Shown piece after piece: positions 11,917 to 23,389 of a stretch of 64,000 nucleotides of DNA. The position numbers were made by a program, and so were the translations under genes. Positions within the stretch are counted from its first letter, which is position 1. The number at the start of each line of letters is the position of its first letter. A model generated the notes under the pieces. It was not told the origin of the DNA and searched no databases. It worked only from the letters and a program-made list of their open reading frames with translations. This DNA is from Candidatus Deferrimicrobiaceae bacterium (lineage in GTDB: Bacteria; Desulfobacterota; Deferrimicrobia; Deferrimicrobiales; Deferrimicrobiaceae). Location of the stretch: positions 442,793 to 506,792 of the forward strand of contig DASXVV010000006.1 of NCBI GenBank assembly GCA_036504035.1, written 5' to 3'.

Positions 11917-13344
11917 CTAGCTGCGCCCTCCGACCAGCTTCTTGCCGCGCCATTTGGCGAAGATCGACCGGGCCTGGCTCGCCGCCCGGGTCACCGCCTC
12001 CTCGGGCCGCATCCCCTGCGCGGCCGACGCGAGCATGTTCGGGATCACGAAGGTCGAGAAGATCTCGCCCTCCGCCGGGTTGGCCGGCCCGGGATGCCCC
12101 AGGTTGGTACTCCACCGCTCGGCGTCCTTGAGCACCGCCAGCTTGCCTTTGGCTTCCCCGGGCAGGGCAAACGGGTCGTCCTCGAACCAGGCGTTGTGCA
12201 GGTCGCGCATCCGCTTCGCACCCGGAACCGGCTTGTATCCCCGGTTCCCCTTCGGGACGGGGGCGTCGAAGAAGGCGGGAGAGTTGTAGAGCTCGCTGTG
12301 GTACATCGCTTGGTCGTAATTCGCGACCAGGTCGAGCAGGAACTTCTTCGCCGCATCCAGGTTGTGCGAATATTTCGGCACGATGTACTCGTAGATCACG
12401 TGCTCGCAGTTGAATCCGGATCCGCGGGGCCCTTTGAGCGCCGGCGTGAAAAAGATGTCGCGGGCGATCTCGGGCACCTCCTTCTGTGCGGATCGGTAAG
12501 CCGAGATGGAGTTCAGGATGTAGGACGCCCGGCCGGCGATGAGCGCCTGGTTGTTCGAGACGGCGGTCCAGGAGAAGACCTCCGGCACCATCGCCTCCTT
12601 GTAGAGCCGCGCCATATACGCGACCGCCTCGACGGTATCGGGTTGGTCGAGCACGACGTTCTCGCGGGCGTCCTGGATGCCGCTGTCGTACGACCAGAGC
12701 AGCGCCCGCCCCGCCATGTTGGAGTCGAGTTCCTGCGACAGACCGATGCCGAGCTGGATTCCCTGCTCCCGCTTGATCTTGCCGCCGTAGACGACCAGGT
12801 CTTCCCAGGTGACCGGGCCGTCGGGCTTGCCCGCCTTTTCCCAAAGGCTCTTCCGGTAGTTTCCCGGGTCGATCGTCCAGCCGGGGACGAAGGCGTAGAA
12901 CTTCCGGGTGTTCGGGTTATACGAGCTGCGGCGGCACAGCGGGTGCATCTTGCCGAACCGTTTTTCGGCCTCGCGCACCACGTCGCCCAGGTCTTGCACC
13001 GCGGGCTCGAACTGGGACGGCGGCGAGATCCACTCGATCAGGTCGTGTCCGCGGCCCGCGGCGATCTCGGCGGCCGTTCGCGCCGGAATCTCGGCGAGGT
13101 TGATGTGGTCCACCGTGACCGCAATCCCGTTGGCCCGGCCCCAGTCCGCGGCGTACCCGTCGTACCACGCCTTGTCGAAGCGGGGAACGAAGTGGGACCA
13201 GACGAGAATCCTCAACTCCTTCGACGCTGCCGCTCCGTATCTCGGGAAGAAGAAGTCGGGCGCGACGCCCGCCGCCAGCGCCCCAACGCCCGCGGCCCGG
13301 ATGAATTCCCGCCGCGTCAGACCCTTTTTGCTCCATGCCGACAT
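11917..13344 (-). CDS. ABC transporter extracellular solute-binding protein, Tat-exported
   Basis: Periplasmic binding protein of the family 1 (sugar-type) class, 475 residues, first gene of the importer operon. The N-terminus MSAWSKKGLTRREFIRAAG is a twin-arginine signal with the hydrophobic run GVGALAAGVAPDFFF; there is no lipobox cysteine. The mature part starts near ELRILVWSHFVPRFDKAWYDGY, typical of the fold, and contains the WEKAGKPDGPVTWEDL ligand-lobe motif. GGAAGGAGGGG lies just before the ATG. A Tat signal on this family is less common than a Sec or lipoprotein signal and suggests that the protein folds, perhaps with a ligand, before export. Substrate unknown. Confidence 0.92.
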   Translation of the reverse strand: MSAWSKKGLTRREFIRAAGVGALAAGVAPDFFFPRYGAAASKELRILVWSHFVPRFDKAWYDGYAADWGRANGIAVTVDHINLAEIPARTAAEIAAGRGHDLIEWISPPSQFEPAVQDLGDVVREAEKRFGKMHPLCRRSSYNPNTRKFYAFVPGWTIDPGNYRKSLWEKAGKPDGPVTWEDLVVYGGKIKREQGIQLGIGLSQELDSNMAGRALLWSYDSGIQDARENVVLDQPDTVEAVAYMARLYKEAMVPEVFSWTAVSNNQALIAGRASYILNSISAYRSAQKEVPEIARDIFFTPALKGPRGSGFNCEHVIYEYIVPKYSHNLDAAKKFLLDLVANYDQAMYHSELYNSPAFFDAPVPKGNRGYKPVPGAKRMRDLHNAWFEDDPFALPGEAKGKLAVLKDAERWSTNLGHPGPANPAEGEIFSTFVIPNMLASAAQGMRPEEAVTRAASQARSIFAKWRGKKLVGGRS

Positions 13345-13403
13345 GACGACCCCTCCTTCCGGTCTTCAACTATTGTTTGGATATCGGCGGAGGTGGAACG
13401 GTT

Positions 13404-14444
13404 TCAGCGGGCGGGCGCCTTTTCGCCGGCGTTGCCCTTGAAGAAGACTTCGAACCGGAACGTGACGGCGGACACCGGGGAATACCCGCCCGTCGGGCCG
13501 CGCAGCCAGCTCTGGACCGGCTCGACCTCGGCGAAGAGCCATTCGCGCAGGATGGCCTGGCGGTAGCGCGCGAGGACGTAGTACGTGCTGACGATCGCCG
13601 CGGGGCGGGTAAAGCCGCTCATCCCGACGGCGAACGTCGTCGCCTTGCCCCGGCCGAGGGCATGGAGAACGCCCGGCTCGCTGTTCCACTCCATCCCGTG
13701 GGTGGCCTCGGTCGCCGTCTCGCTGTTGGCCCAGCGCAGCAGGTAATCGCCGGGCAGGCTGTGTTCGAGGTCGATCGCGGTGGATTGCCCGAGCCCGTCG
13801 CGCGTGCGCCAGAACACGTTGGGCGAAAAGCGGAGCAGGGTGTTGTCTCCCAGCGGCAGCGCATAGCGATAACGCGCCCGGGTATAGAAAACGAACGGCA
13901 GCTTGACCAACACGCCGGCCCCGATGTCGGCCTCGGAACGGCCCTTGTGCAGCAGCTCGTACCGGATCTCGGTCGAGGATTGCGACAGGACGCCGCTCGT
14001 CGGGAGCCCCTGGACGGCCGTCGCGTCGCGGTTGATCCCCAGCGCATCCTCGAACGTCTCCGCCGAGAAGACGATCCGCAGCTTCCGGCTCAGCTGTGCG
14101 AGCCGGATGTTGGCCCGCAGGTCGGTCCGGTACGTGAAAGCGCGGTCGGTGCCGAAGCGGAAGTTGTTCCGCCAGCGGACCGTCGACTCGGCGGGCGACG
14201 TAGGCTCGCGGGTCGTGTCGCCGAAGAAGTCGTCGAACCACTGGACCGTGTCGAGGGTGCTGCGGGACAGGTAGGCGTGGGTCCGGTCGACCCAGCTGTT
14301 GTCGCCGGGGCCGGGGTTGAGATAGTTCGAAACGGATTGCGGGAGGGAAACGTTGTCTTGCGGGGCGCCGGGCGGCGAATCCGGCCATGCGGGGCTCGCG
14401 GCGGCCGCCAGCAGGAGAATCACCCCCGCGAGCCGCCGTCGCAT
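13404..14444 (-). CDS. Secreted beta-rich protein, probable outer-membrane protein
   Basis: A 346-residue protein I cannot assign to a named family. It has a clear Sec signal peptide (MRRRLAGVILLLAAAASPAWPDS). The mature part is rich in alternating aromatic/charged strands such as FGTDRAFTYRTDLRANIRL, IRYELLHKGRSE, FVFYTRARYRYALPL and TFRFEVFFKGNAG ending near a terminal arginine. This pattern of amphipathic strands fits a beta-barrel of the outer membrane, but no C-terminal phenylalanine signature is present. It follows gpsA by two bases and lies upstream of the ABC importer operon. It is probably co-transcribed with gyrA-gpsA. Function not known. Confidence 0.75.
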   Translation of the reverse strand: MRRRLAGVILLLAAAASPAWPDSPPGAPQDNVSLPQSVSNYLNPGPGDNSWVDRTHAYLSRSTLDTVQWFDDFFGDTTREPTSPAESTVRWRNNFRFGTDRAFTYRTDLRANIRLAQLSRKLRIVFSAETFEDALGINRDATAVQGLPTSGVLSQSSTEIRYELLHKGRSEADIGAGVLVKLPFVFYTRARYRYALPLGDNTLLRFSPNVFWRTRDGLGQSTAIDLEHSLPGDYLLRWANSETATEATHGMEWNSEPGVLHALGRGKATTFAVGMSGFTRPAAIVSTYYVLARYRQAILREWLFAEVEPVQSWLRGPTGGYSPVSAVTFRFEVFFKGNAGEKAPAR

Positions 14445-14446
14445 CG

Positions 14447-15457
14447 TCAGTCCCGTTCCATCTTGAGGTCGCGGGCAAAAAGTTCGGAAACCGCCGTCCG
14501 GACGTCCTTCCCCTCGTGGAGGATGCGGTAGACCTGCTCGGAGATCGGCATCGGGACGCCCGTGCGCTGCGAAAGCGTGAACGCCGCCTTCGCCGTGTTG
14601 ACGCCCTCGGCCACCATCGTCATGCCCGAGAGGATGTCGGCGGGCTTCTCCCCGCGCCCGAGGCGCATGCCGACCGTGCGGTTGCGGGACAGGTCGCCGG
14701 TGCAGGTGAGCACCAGGTCGCCCAGCCCGGCGAGCCCGGAGAACGTCTGGTGGTGCGCCCCGAGGTAGACGCCGACCCGGGTGATCTCGGCCAGCCCGCG
14801 GGAGATGAGCAGCGCCCGGGCGTTGTGGCCGAAGTCGAGCCCGTCGCACATGCCCGCCGCGATCGCCATCACGTTCTTGAGCGCCCCCCCGACCTCGACG
14901 CCGACGACGTCGGTCTCGGTGTAGACGCGGAAGCGGTTGGCGGAGAACGCCGCCTGGAGCCGGCGCGCCACCGAGATGTCGCGGGCGGCGACGGTCGCCC
15001 CGGACGGCTTTCCCTCGCCGACCTCCCGCGCGAACGTGGGCCCGGAAAGGACCGCCGGCCCCTGGACGTGGGCGGGCAGCGTCTCCTCGAGCAGCTCGCT
15101 CATCCGTTGCAGCGAGGACATCTCGAGCCCCTTGGTCAGGGAGACGGCGCAGCAGCCCGGCAGCATGTGCGGGGCGCAGCGTTGCGCCACCGCGCGAAGG
15201 TGGTCGGACGGGACGACGAAGGCGACGATCGATTTGCCGGTGACGGCCTCGGCAAGATCGTTCGTGGCGCGGACGGATGGCGGAACCGGGATGCCGGGGA
15301 GGAATGCGGCGTTCTCGCGGTCCCCGTTGACCTGAGAAACCACGGCGGGTTCGTGCGCCCAGAGGGCGACGTCGCCGTGCCGTTGCGAGAGGAGGATGGC
15401 GATGGCCGTCCCCCAGGAGCCGGCCCCGACCACGGCGATCTTTTCCGCCGCGTACAC
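14447..15457 (-). CDS. gpsA: Glycerol-3-phosphate dehydrogenase [NAD(P)+]
   Basis: GpsA reduces dihydroxyacetone phosphate to sn-glycerol 3-phosphate for phospholipid synthesis; it is a soluble cytoplasmic enzyme. The 336-residue protein starts with the nucleotide-binding motif IAVVGAGSWGTAIAILL. Other family signatures are VSLTKGLE, VLSGPTFAREVGEGKPS, the catalytic-lysine region VGGALKNVMAIAAGMCDGL, and GLAGLGDLVLTCTGDLSRNR. It lies three bases downstream of the gyrA stop and immediately upstream of the secreted protein gene, so all three are probably one transcript. Confidence 0.97.
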   Translation of the reverse strand: MYAAEKIAVVGAGSWGTAIAILLSQRHGDVALWAHEPAVVSQVNGDRENAAFLPGIPVPPSVRATNDLAEAVTGKSIVAFVVPSDHLRAVAQRCAPHMLPGCCAVSLTKGLEMSSLQRMSELLEETLPAHVQGPAVLSGPTFAREVGEGKPSGATVAARDISVARRLQAAFSANRFRVYTETDVVGVEVGGALKNVMAIAAGMCDGLDFGHNARALLISRGLAEITRVGVYLGAHHQTFSGLAGLGDLVLTCTGDLSRNRTVGMRLGRGEKPADILSGMTMVAEGVNTAKAAFTLSQRTGVPMPISEQVYRILHEGKDVRTAVSELFARDLKMERD

Positions 15458-15460
15458 GCC

Positions 15461-17962
15461 CTAGGCTTCCGTTTCCGGCGTATCCGGCGCTTCCGGGTCG
15501 CCGTTCTCCACGGGTGCTTCCGGGTCGCCCTGCTCTTCCTTCTCGGCCAGCCGCGCGAACGACACGACGCGCTGCTCGTCCCGGACGTCGATCAGGCGCA
15601 CGCCTTGGGTGTTGCGGCCGATGACGCGGATCTGGCGAACCGGCATGCGGATGATCATCCCGCCGTCGGTGACGATCATCACGTCGTCGTCGGCGGCCAC
15701 CTGCGCCACGCCGACCACGCTTCCGGTCTTCTCGGTCACCTTGAGCGTGATGATGCCCTTCCCGCCGCGCGACTGGTTCCGGTATTCCTCGACCGCAGTG
15801 CGCTTGCCGTAGCCCTTCTCGGTGACGGTGAGCAGTGACCCATGCTGATCGAGGATCTCCATGCCGACGACCGCGTCGCCCGCTTCGAGCGCGATGCCGC
15901 GGACGCCGACCGCCCCCCTGCCCATCGACCGGACGTCGGTCTCGGGAAAGCGGATCGACTTGCCTTGCCGAGTGGAGAGGGAAACCTCGTCGGATCCGGA
16001 GGTGAGCGCGGTTGCGATCAGCCGGTCGCCCTCGTTGAGCCCCATCGCGATGATGCCGCCGGTGCGGGGGCGCGAATAGTCCATCAGGCCGGTCTTCTTG
16101 ATGACGCCCTGCGCGGTCGCCATCATGATGAAGCGGCCCTCGACGAATTCGCGCACCGGCAGGATCGATGCGATCCGCTCGCCCGGGGACAGGGGAAGCA
16201 GGTTGACGATCGCCCGCCCCTTGGCCACGCGACCCGCCTCGGGCAGTTCGTGGACCTTGAGCCAGTAGACCTTGGCCTGGTCGGAGAAGAACAGGACGTA
16301 GGAATGCGTGGACGCGATGAACATCGTCGACACGAAATCCTCTTCCTTGGTCCCCATCCCGACCTTGCCCTTGCCCCCGCGCTTCTGCGCGCTGTAGAGG
16401 TCGATCGGGTTGCGCTTGATGTAGCCCGTGTGGGAGACGGTGACGACCATCTCCTCGTCGGCGATCAGGTCCTCGATCCGGATGTCCTTCATGTCGCGGA
16501 CGATCTCGGAGCGGCGCGGGTCGGCGTACTTCTCGCGGACCTCGCGGAATTCCTCGCGGATGACGCGCAGCAGCTCGGACTCCTCGCCCAGGATCTTCTT
16601 CAGGCGCTTGATCTCTTCGAGCACCTCGGCCAGCTCGGCCAGGATCTTGTCGCGCTCGAGGCCGGTGAGCCGCTGCAGCCGCATCTCGAGGATCGCCTGG
16701 GACTGGACGGCCGAGAAGCCGAAGGTCGCGATCAGCCCCTCCTTGGCAACAGCGGCGTCCTTCGAGGCGCGGATCAGCTTGATCACGGCGTCGAGCCGGT
16801 CGAGCGCGATCTTCAAGCCCTCGAGGATGTGTTCGCGCGCCTCGGCCTTGGAAAGAAGGAAGATGGTCCGGCGCGTGACGACCTCGCGGCGGAAGAGGAG
16901 GAACTCCTCGAGCAGCTCCTTGAGGTTCATCGTGCGCGGCCGGTTCTGGACGATCGCCAGAAACTGCACGCCGAACGACGTCTGCATCTGCGTCTGCTTG
17001 TAGAGGTTGTTGAGGACGACCTCGGAGACGGCGTCGCGCTTGAGCTCGATGACGACCCGCATCCCTTCGCGGTCGGATTCGTCGCGGATGTCGGAGATTT
17101 CCTCGATCGCCTTGCTGCGCACCAGGTCGGCGATCTTCTCGATGAGGCGCGCCTTGTTGACCTGGAACGGCAGCTCGGTGATGACGATGTGCTCGCGGTC
17201 GCCCTTCTTCATCTTTTCGATTACGGCGCGCGCGCGGATCTGGACGCTGCCGCGGCCGGTGCGATAGGCCTCGCGCACATGCTCGAGGCCGTAGAGAATG
17301 CCGCCGGTGGGGAAATCGGGCGCCGGGACGAACGCCATCAGCTCGTCGATCGTGACGGCGGGGTTGTCGATGAGGGCGACCAGCGCATCGATCACCTCGC
17401 CCAGGTTGTGGGGCGGGATCGAGGTGGCCATGCCGACCGCGATGCCGGCGGCGCCGTTGACGAGCAGGTTGGGGATGCGGGCCGGCAGCACTTTCGGCTC
17501 GTCGAGCGACCCGTCGTAGTTGGGCCCCATCTCGACGGTCTGCTTGTCGATATCGGACAGCATCTCGCCCGCGATCTTCGACATGCGCGATTCGGTGTAC
17601 CGCATGGCGGCCGCCGAGTCGCCGTCGACGGATCCGAAGTTGCCTTGGCCGTCGATCATCGGGTAGCGCAGCGAGAAGTCCTGCACCATGCGGACGAGGG
17701 CGTCGTAGACCGAGCTGTCGCCGTGCGGATGGTACTTGCCGATGACGTCGCCGACGATGCGGGCGGACTTCTTGTACGGCTTGCCGTACTCGTTGCCGAG
17801 GTCGTGCATCGCGAACAGGATGCGCCGCTGGACGGGCTTGAGGCCGTCGCGGACGTCGGGCAGGGCGCGCCCGACGATGACGCTCATGGCGTAGTCGAGG
17901 TAGCTCTGGCACATCTCGTCCTGGATGGTGCGCCGGAGCGCCGGCTTGTGAGTAGCGTCCAT
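15461..17962 (-). CDS. gyrA: DNA gyrase subunit A
   Basis: GyrA is the DNA-cleaving subunit of gyrase; with GyrB it introduces negative supercoils. The protein has 833 residues. The quinolone-resistance region reads [20 protein letters not shown], with serine and aspartate at the positions that mutate in resistant strains, so it looks wild type. The catalytic tyrosine is in AMRYTESR at residue 122. The GyrA box is QKRGGKG, followed by the six-bladed C-terminal DNA-wrapping domain (repeats such as RGAVGVRGI and GVRLIDV). The last 20 residues are acidic and proline-rich. gyrA is about 40 kb from gyrB here, whereas the two genes are adjacent in many relatives. Confidence 0.98.
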   Translation of the reverse strand: MDATHKPALRRTIQDEMCQSYLDYAMSVIVGRALPDVRDGLKPVQRRILFAMHDLGNEYGKPYKKSARIVGDVIGKYHPHGDSSVYDALVRMVQDFSLRYPMIDGQGNFGSVDGDSAAAMRYTESRMSKIAGEMLSDIDKQTVEMGPNYDGSLDEPKVLPARIPNLLVNGAAGIAVGMATSIPPHNLGEVIDALVALIDNPAVTIDELMAFVPAPDFPTGGILYGLEHVREAYRTGRGSVQIRARAVIEKMKKGDREHIVITELPFQVNKARLIEKIADLVRSKAIEEISDIRDESDREGMRVVIELKRDAVSEVVLNNLYKQTQMQTSFGVQFLAIVQNRPRTMNLKELLEEFLLFRREVVTRRTIFLLSKAEAREHILEGLKIALDRLDAVIKLIRASKDAAVAKEGLIATFGFSAVQSQAILEMRLQRLTGLERDKILAELAEVLEEIKRLKKILGEESELLRVIREEFREVREKYADPRRSEIVRDMKDIRIEDLIADEEMVVTVSHTGYIKRNPIDLYSAQKRGGKGKVGMGTKEEDFVSTMFIASTHSYVLFFSDQAKVYWLKVHELPEAGRVAKGRAIVNLLPLSPGERIASILPVREFVEGRFIMMATAQGVIKKTGLMDYSRPRTGGIIAMGLNEGDRLIATALTSGSDEVSLSTRQGKSIRFPETDVRSMGRGAVGVRGIALEAGDAVVGMEILDQHGSLLTVTEKGYGKRTAVEEYRNQSRGGKGIITLKVTEKTGSVVGVAQVAADDDVMIVTDGGMIIRMPVRQIRVIGRNTQGVRLIDVRDEQRVVSFARLAEKEEQGDPEAPVENGDPEAPDTPETEA

Positions 17963-18163
17963 ACGGTGCGGTGACTCCTCGTGGAATGCTCGGGCAGGAT
18001 TGAACGGTTATTCTATCACGTATGGGGGGTTACGGTCGCGCGCCAAGGCGCGCCGATCACGCGTGCGGCGGGCGCTTCCTCTCGCTTTTGATCTGCTGGA
18101 CAGCCCCGGAAAAAAGGTATCCTTAAAGCAGTGCCCGCGATATTCGACAAGCCGAAGGGAACC

Positions 18164-21100
18164 ATGTCCACGACCCGCATCCGCCGGTTCTTTTCCGGCC
18201 TCCGGGGCCGGATGCTGCTCCTCGTCCTGGCGGCGATGCTGCCCGCGCTCGGGCTCATCTTCCACACGGCGCTGGAGCAGCGAAACGACGCGATCTCCGA
18301 AGTGCAGACGCACGTCCACGAGATCGCCGGCCTGGCCGCCTCGGAAGAGAGCGCGCTCATCGCCGGCTTTCGCCAGCTGCTCATGGTGCTGTCCCGCCAA
18401 CCCACATTCCGGACCGGGAGCCCCGACGAATTCCGGCGGATCGGCGGCGAGCTGATCCGCGACGACCCCCGCGTCCACAACATCGCCCGGATCGATCTCT
18501 CCGGCAACACCGTGGCCAGCGTCCTCCCGTTCACCCCGCCGGTTAGCGTGGCCGACCGTCCCTATTTCCGCCATGCGCTTGCCACCGGCGGCTTCTCCGT
18601 CGGCGACTACCAGATCGGCCGCATCTCCGGAAAATCGACGATCAACTTCTCCTATCCGATCCGGGACGACCGGGGGAAGATCGTCTCCGTCATCTACACC
18701 GCGCTGGACCTCGACTGGCTCAACCGCGGGCAGGCCGAGAAGACCGGGCATGTGCCTCCCGGCGCCACGCTCTCGCGGATCGACCGGAACGGCATCGTCT
18801 TCGCCCAGTACCCGGAAACGCCCGGCTGGCGCGGCGCGAAGTTCCCGGTTCCGGAAGTGCTCCGGTCCGTGCGGAAAAAGAACAGCGGCGCCGTCGAGGC
18901 GGCGGGGCCGGACGGCATCCCGCGGCTTTACGTGTTCAGCCCGATCGAGCGGCCCGCGGGGTCCGGGGCGGCTTACGTTCTTCTCGGCGTCCCGCGCGAC
19001 CTGCTTTTCGAGAAGGGCAACCATCTCCTGCGAGTGCGCCTGACGGGACTCGGCCTCGTGACGATTTTGGGCATGCTCGCGGCGTGGTTCGGCGCCGAGG
19101 CGACGCTCCTTCGCCCCGTTCACTCTCTGCTCGAAGCAACGCGCCGGTTCGGGGCGGGCGACCTGACGGCACGCAGCGGATTGCCCCACACCAATGGCGA
19201 GGCGGGATTGCTGGCGGCCGGCTTCGACCGGATGGCCGAATCGATCGAGAGCCGGGAATTTGCGCGACGGCGAGACGAAGCGCGGCTGGCCACGGCGACC
19301 GCGCAGCTCCGCGCGATCTACGACGCCTCTCCCGACATGATCTTCGTCCACGCCGAGGACGGGAACGTCATCGATGCCAACGACCGGGTAGTCGAGACGC
19401 TTGGCTGCACTTCGGACCGGTTCATCGGGCAGATGATGCCCGACTTCATGGGCGGCGGGTACCTCGTCGAAGGGGCGATGGACCTTATCCGGGAGACGCT
19501 CGCCGGGGGAACCCCCGAGTTCGAATGGGCCTCCCGCCGGGTGGACGGCTCCGACTTCCCGACGGAGGTCCGGCTTCGCCGCTTCGAGCGGGTCGGCGAC
19601 GACGGCGTGTCCCACCCTTGCGTGCTCGCGTCCATCCGGGACATCTCCGAGCGGAAGCGGCAGGAATCCGCGCGCCGGGAGGCCGAGCAACTGTACCGGA
19701 CGCTGGTAGAGACGCTACCGGATGCCGTGACCGTCACCGGCATCGACGGCGACATCGAGTATGCCTCACCGCGGGCGCTCGAGATCTACGGCGCGAAAAG
19801 CGAGTCCGATGCGATCGGAACCTCCTTCCTTCGCTGGATCGACCCGTCGGACCACGAGAAGGCACTTGCCAACCTTCGCAACGTCATGACGGGAGCGGTC
19901 TCCCCGAACGACAACGAGTACCGGCTGCTCCGGTTCGACGGCACGCATATCGTCGGGGCGATCAACGCGAGGCCGTTGCTCGACGCGGAAGGGCACGTCA
20001 AGGGCATGATCGCGACGACGCGAGACACGACCGACCGCAAGCGCCAGGAAGAGGCGCTGCATCGCAGCAACGCCCTGTTCCAGGCGCTGATCGACGCCTC
20101 TCCGCTCGCGATCGCGACCCTGTCTCCCGAAGGCGAGATCCGGAGCTGGAACCCTGCCGCGGAGCGGATCTCGGGCTGGCTTGCCAAGGACGCCATCGGC
20201 CGGAAGTTGCCGATCAACCCGGAGACCGCCGACCCGGAGTCGCTCGCGATCATGCGGCGGATCCTGACCGAGGAGAAGGTCACCGGCATGGAGCTTCCGC
20301 GGCCCCGTGCGGACGGCACGCTCTCGGTCGTCAATTTCTCCTCGGCGCTCCTGCGGGACTCGGCCGGCGCAGTCGAGGGGGTGCTGCTGCTCGGGGAGGA
20401 CATCACCGCCCGGAAAGAGGCGGAAACGCAGCGGGAGACGCTCGAGGCGCAGCTCCGCCAGTCGCAGAAGATGGAGGCGGTCGGACAGCTCGCGGGGGGC
20501 ATCGCGCACGACTTCAACAACCTGATGACCGTCATCCTCGGGCAGGTCGACAGAATTCGGAAACGGTGGCATGAGCCGGAGCTCCTCGATTGGATCGGCG
20601 ACATCGGCAAGGCGGGGGAGCGCGCCGCGATGCTGACGCGCCAGCTGCTCGCCTTCAGCCGAAGGCAGCTCCTTCAGCCTAGAGTCGTCGACCTCAATGC
20701 CGTGCTCGACGACATGCGCTCGATCCTGGGACGGCTTATCGGGGAGAACTATCCCCTCGACCTGCGCAAGGATCCCGCACTCTGGCCGGTCCTGGCCGAT
20801 CCCACCCAGATCGGTCAGGTCGTCGTCAACCTGGTCGTCAACGCGCGCGACGCCCTGGCTGACGGCGGGGAGATCCGGATCACGACGAAAAACATCCCGG
20901 CGAACGGGCACGGCCGGGCCGGAGGCACCGCCCTTCCGGCCGGCGACTGCGTCCTGCTTTCCGTGCACGACGGCGGGGTGGGGATGGACCCGGCCACGAA
21001 GGCCCGGTTGTTCGAGCCGTTCTTCACCACGAAAGAAGTCGGGAAGGGGACCGGCCTCGGCCTCTCGACGGCCTACGGGATCATCATGCAGAGCGGGGGC

Positions 21101-21598
21101 GCCATCGCGGTCGACAGCGCGCCGGGGGCGGGAACCACCGTCGACATCTACCTTCCCCGGTCGAAAGACCGGCCGGCCGAGCCGCTGCGCGACGATGCGG
21201 TCCGGGAGCCGCCGCACGGCCGCGCGACGCTGCTCCTGGTCGAGGACGCCGACCATGTGCGCGGGATGGTGCGGGAGCTCCTCGAGGAATACGGGTACGC
21301 GGTACTCGAGGCGCGTCACGGCGCCGAGGCGCTGGTCGTCGCCGCCGCGCAGGACGGGCCGATCGATCTGCTGCTGACCGACATGGTCATGCCCGAGCTG
21401 GGAGGCCGGCAGCTGGCAGAAGCGTTGCGTGCAGCGCGTCCGGGGATCCGGGTGCTCTTCATGTCCGGATATGCGGAGGATGCCCGGCTGCGGAGCAACG
21501 AATCCACCCGCGACTTCTTCTTTCTCCAGAAACCGTTCTCGCCCGAGACGCTCGGCTGGAAGATCCACGAAGTGCTCTCGGCCCCTTGCCCCCGATAA
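18164..21598 (+). CDS. Membrane hybrid sensor histidine kinase with three PAS domains
   Basis: A 1144-residue two-component sensor. Order: membrane helix near residues 16-36 (MLLLVLAAMLPALGLIF), a periplasmic Cache-like sensor to about 290 (RPYFRHALATGGFSVGDYQIG), a second helix (GLGLVTILGMLAAWFGAEA), HAMP, PAS domains near 395, 510 and 630, HisKA with the phospho-acceptor His at about 782 in GGIAHDFNNLM, HATPase with GKGTGLGLSTAYGII, and a receiver domain with the acceptor Asp at about 1073 in LLTDMVMPELGG. The ATG at 18164 follows GAAGGGA; a GTG at 18131 is an alternative. The ligand is not known and no separate output regulator is next to it. A strong bidirectional terminator follows. Confidence 0.93.
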   Translation: MSTTRIRRFFSGLRGRMLLLVLAAMLPALGLIFHTALEQRNDAISEVQTHVHEIAGLAASEESALIAGFRQLLMVLSRQPTFRTGSPDEFRRIGGELIRDDPRVHNIARIDLSGNTVASVLPFTPPVSVADRPYFRHALATGGFSVGDYQIGRISGKSTINFSYPIRDDRGKIVSVIYTALDLDWLNRGQAEKTGHVPPGATLSRIDRNGIVFAQYPETPGWRGAKFPVPEVLRSVRKKNSGAVEAAGPDGIPRLYVFSPIERPAGSGAAYVLLGVPRDLLFEKGNHLLRVRLTGLGLVTILGMLAAWFGAEATLLRPVHSLLEATRRFGAGDLTARSGLPHTNGEAGLLAAGFDRMAESIESREFARRRDEARLATATAQLRAIYDASPDMIFVHAEDGNVIDANDRVVETLGCTSDRFIGQMMPDFMGGGYLVEGAMDLIRETLAGGTPEFEWASRRVDGSDFPTEVRLRRFERVGDDGVSHPCVLASIRDISERKRQESARREAEQLYRTLVETLPDAVTVTGIDGDIEYASPRALEIYGAKSESDAIGTSFLRWIDPSDHEKALANLRNVMTGAVSPNDNEYRLLRFDGTHIVGAINARPLLDAEGHVKGMIATTRDTTDRKRQEEALHRSNALFQALIDASPLAIATLSPEGEIRSWNPAAERISGWLAKDAIGRKLPINPETADPESLAIMRRILTEEKVTGMELPRPRADGTLSVVNFSSALLRDSAGAVEGVLLLGEDITARKEAETQRETLEAQLRQSQKMEAVGQLAGGIAHDFNNLMTVILGQVDRIRKRWHEPELLDWIGDIGKAGERAAMLTRQLLAFSRRQLLQPRVVDLNAVLDDMRSILGRLIGENYPLDLRKDPALWPVLADPTQIGQVVVNLVVNARDALADGGEIRITTKNIPANGHGRAGGTALPAGDCVLLSVHDGGVGMDPATKARLFEPFFTTKEVGKGTGLGLSTAYGIIMQSGGAIAVDSAPGAGTTVDIYLPRSKDRPAEPLRDDAVREPPHGRATLLLVEDADHVRGMVRELLEEYGYAVLEARHGAEALVVAAAQDGPIDLLLTDMVMPELGGRQLAEALRAARPGIRVLFMSGYAEDARLRSNESTRDFFFLQKPFSPETLGWKIHEVLSAPCPR

Positions 21599-21621
21599 AG
21601 GCGGACGCCGCATCGAAACGA

Positions 21622-21668
21622 GACGGGCGGGAGCCCCCTTTTCGGGGGTCCCGCCCGTCGTCTTTTCG
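21622..21668. terminator. Bidirectional intrinsic terminator
   Basis: The arms GACGGGCGGGAGCCCCC and its near-perfect complement form a stem of about 17 pairs around a short TTTTC loop at 21622-21659. It is followed on the + strand by TCTTTT and on the - strand by TCGTTTCG. It sits between the convergent hybrid kinase and fumarase genes and would serve both. Confidence 0.9.
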
Positions 21669-21696
21669 ATGCGCCCGATTCCGGGCGATGCCTTCG

Positions 21697-23310
<1,614 letters not shown>

Positions 23311-23389
23311 CGTCGTTTCGCTCCTTTTCGAGTGTGGTCAATCGCGGTCGTTCGAGGATGTTCGCCGATTATATCCATTTTATCGAGGA

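Noticed and set aside
13404-17912. Open frame of 1502 codons running through gpsA and gyrA
   Set aside because: Only the 3' part (13404-14444) is a real gene. The rest is an out-of-frame shadow of gyrA and gpsA that happens to lack stops.
15842-17974. Long plus-strand frame opposite gyrA, and the similar one opposite gyrB at 58091-60454
   Set aside because: Both are antisense shadows of conserved gyrase genes with no family resemblance and no ribosome site.
21622-21660. Long GC-rich palindrome considered as a repeat element
   Set aside because: It occurs once, sits between convergent genes and has T-runs, so a terminator explains it.
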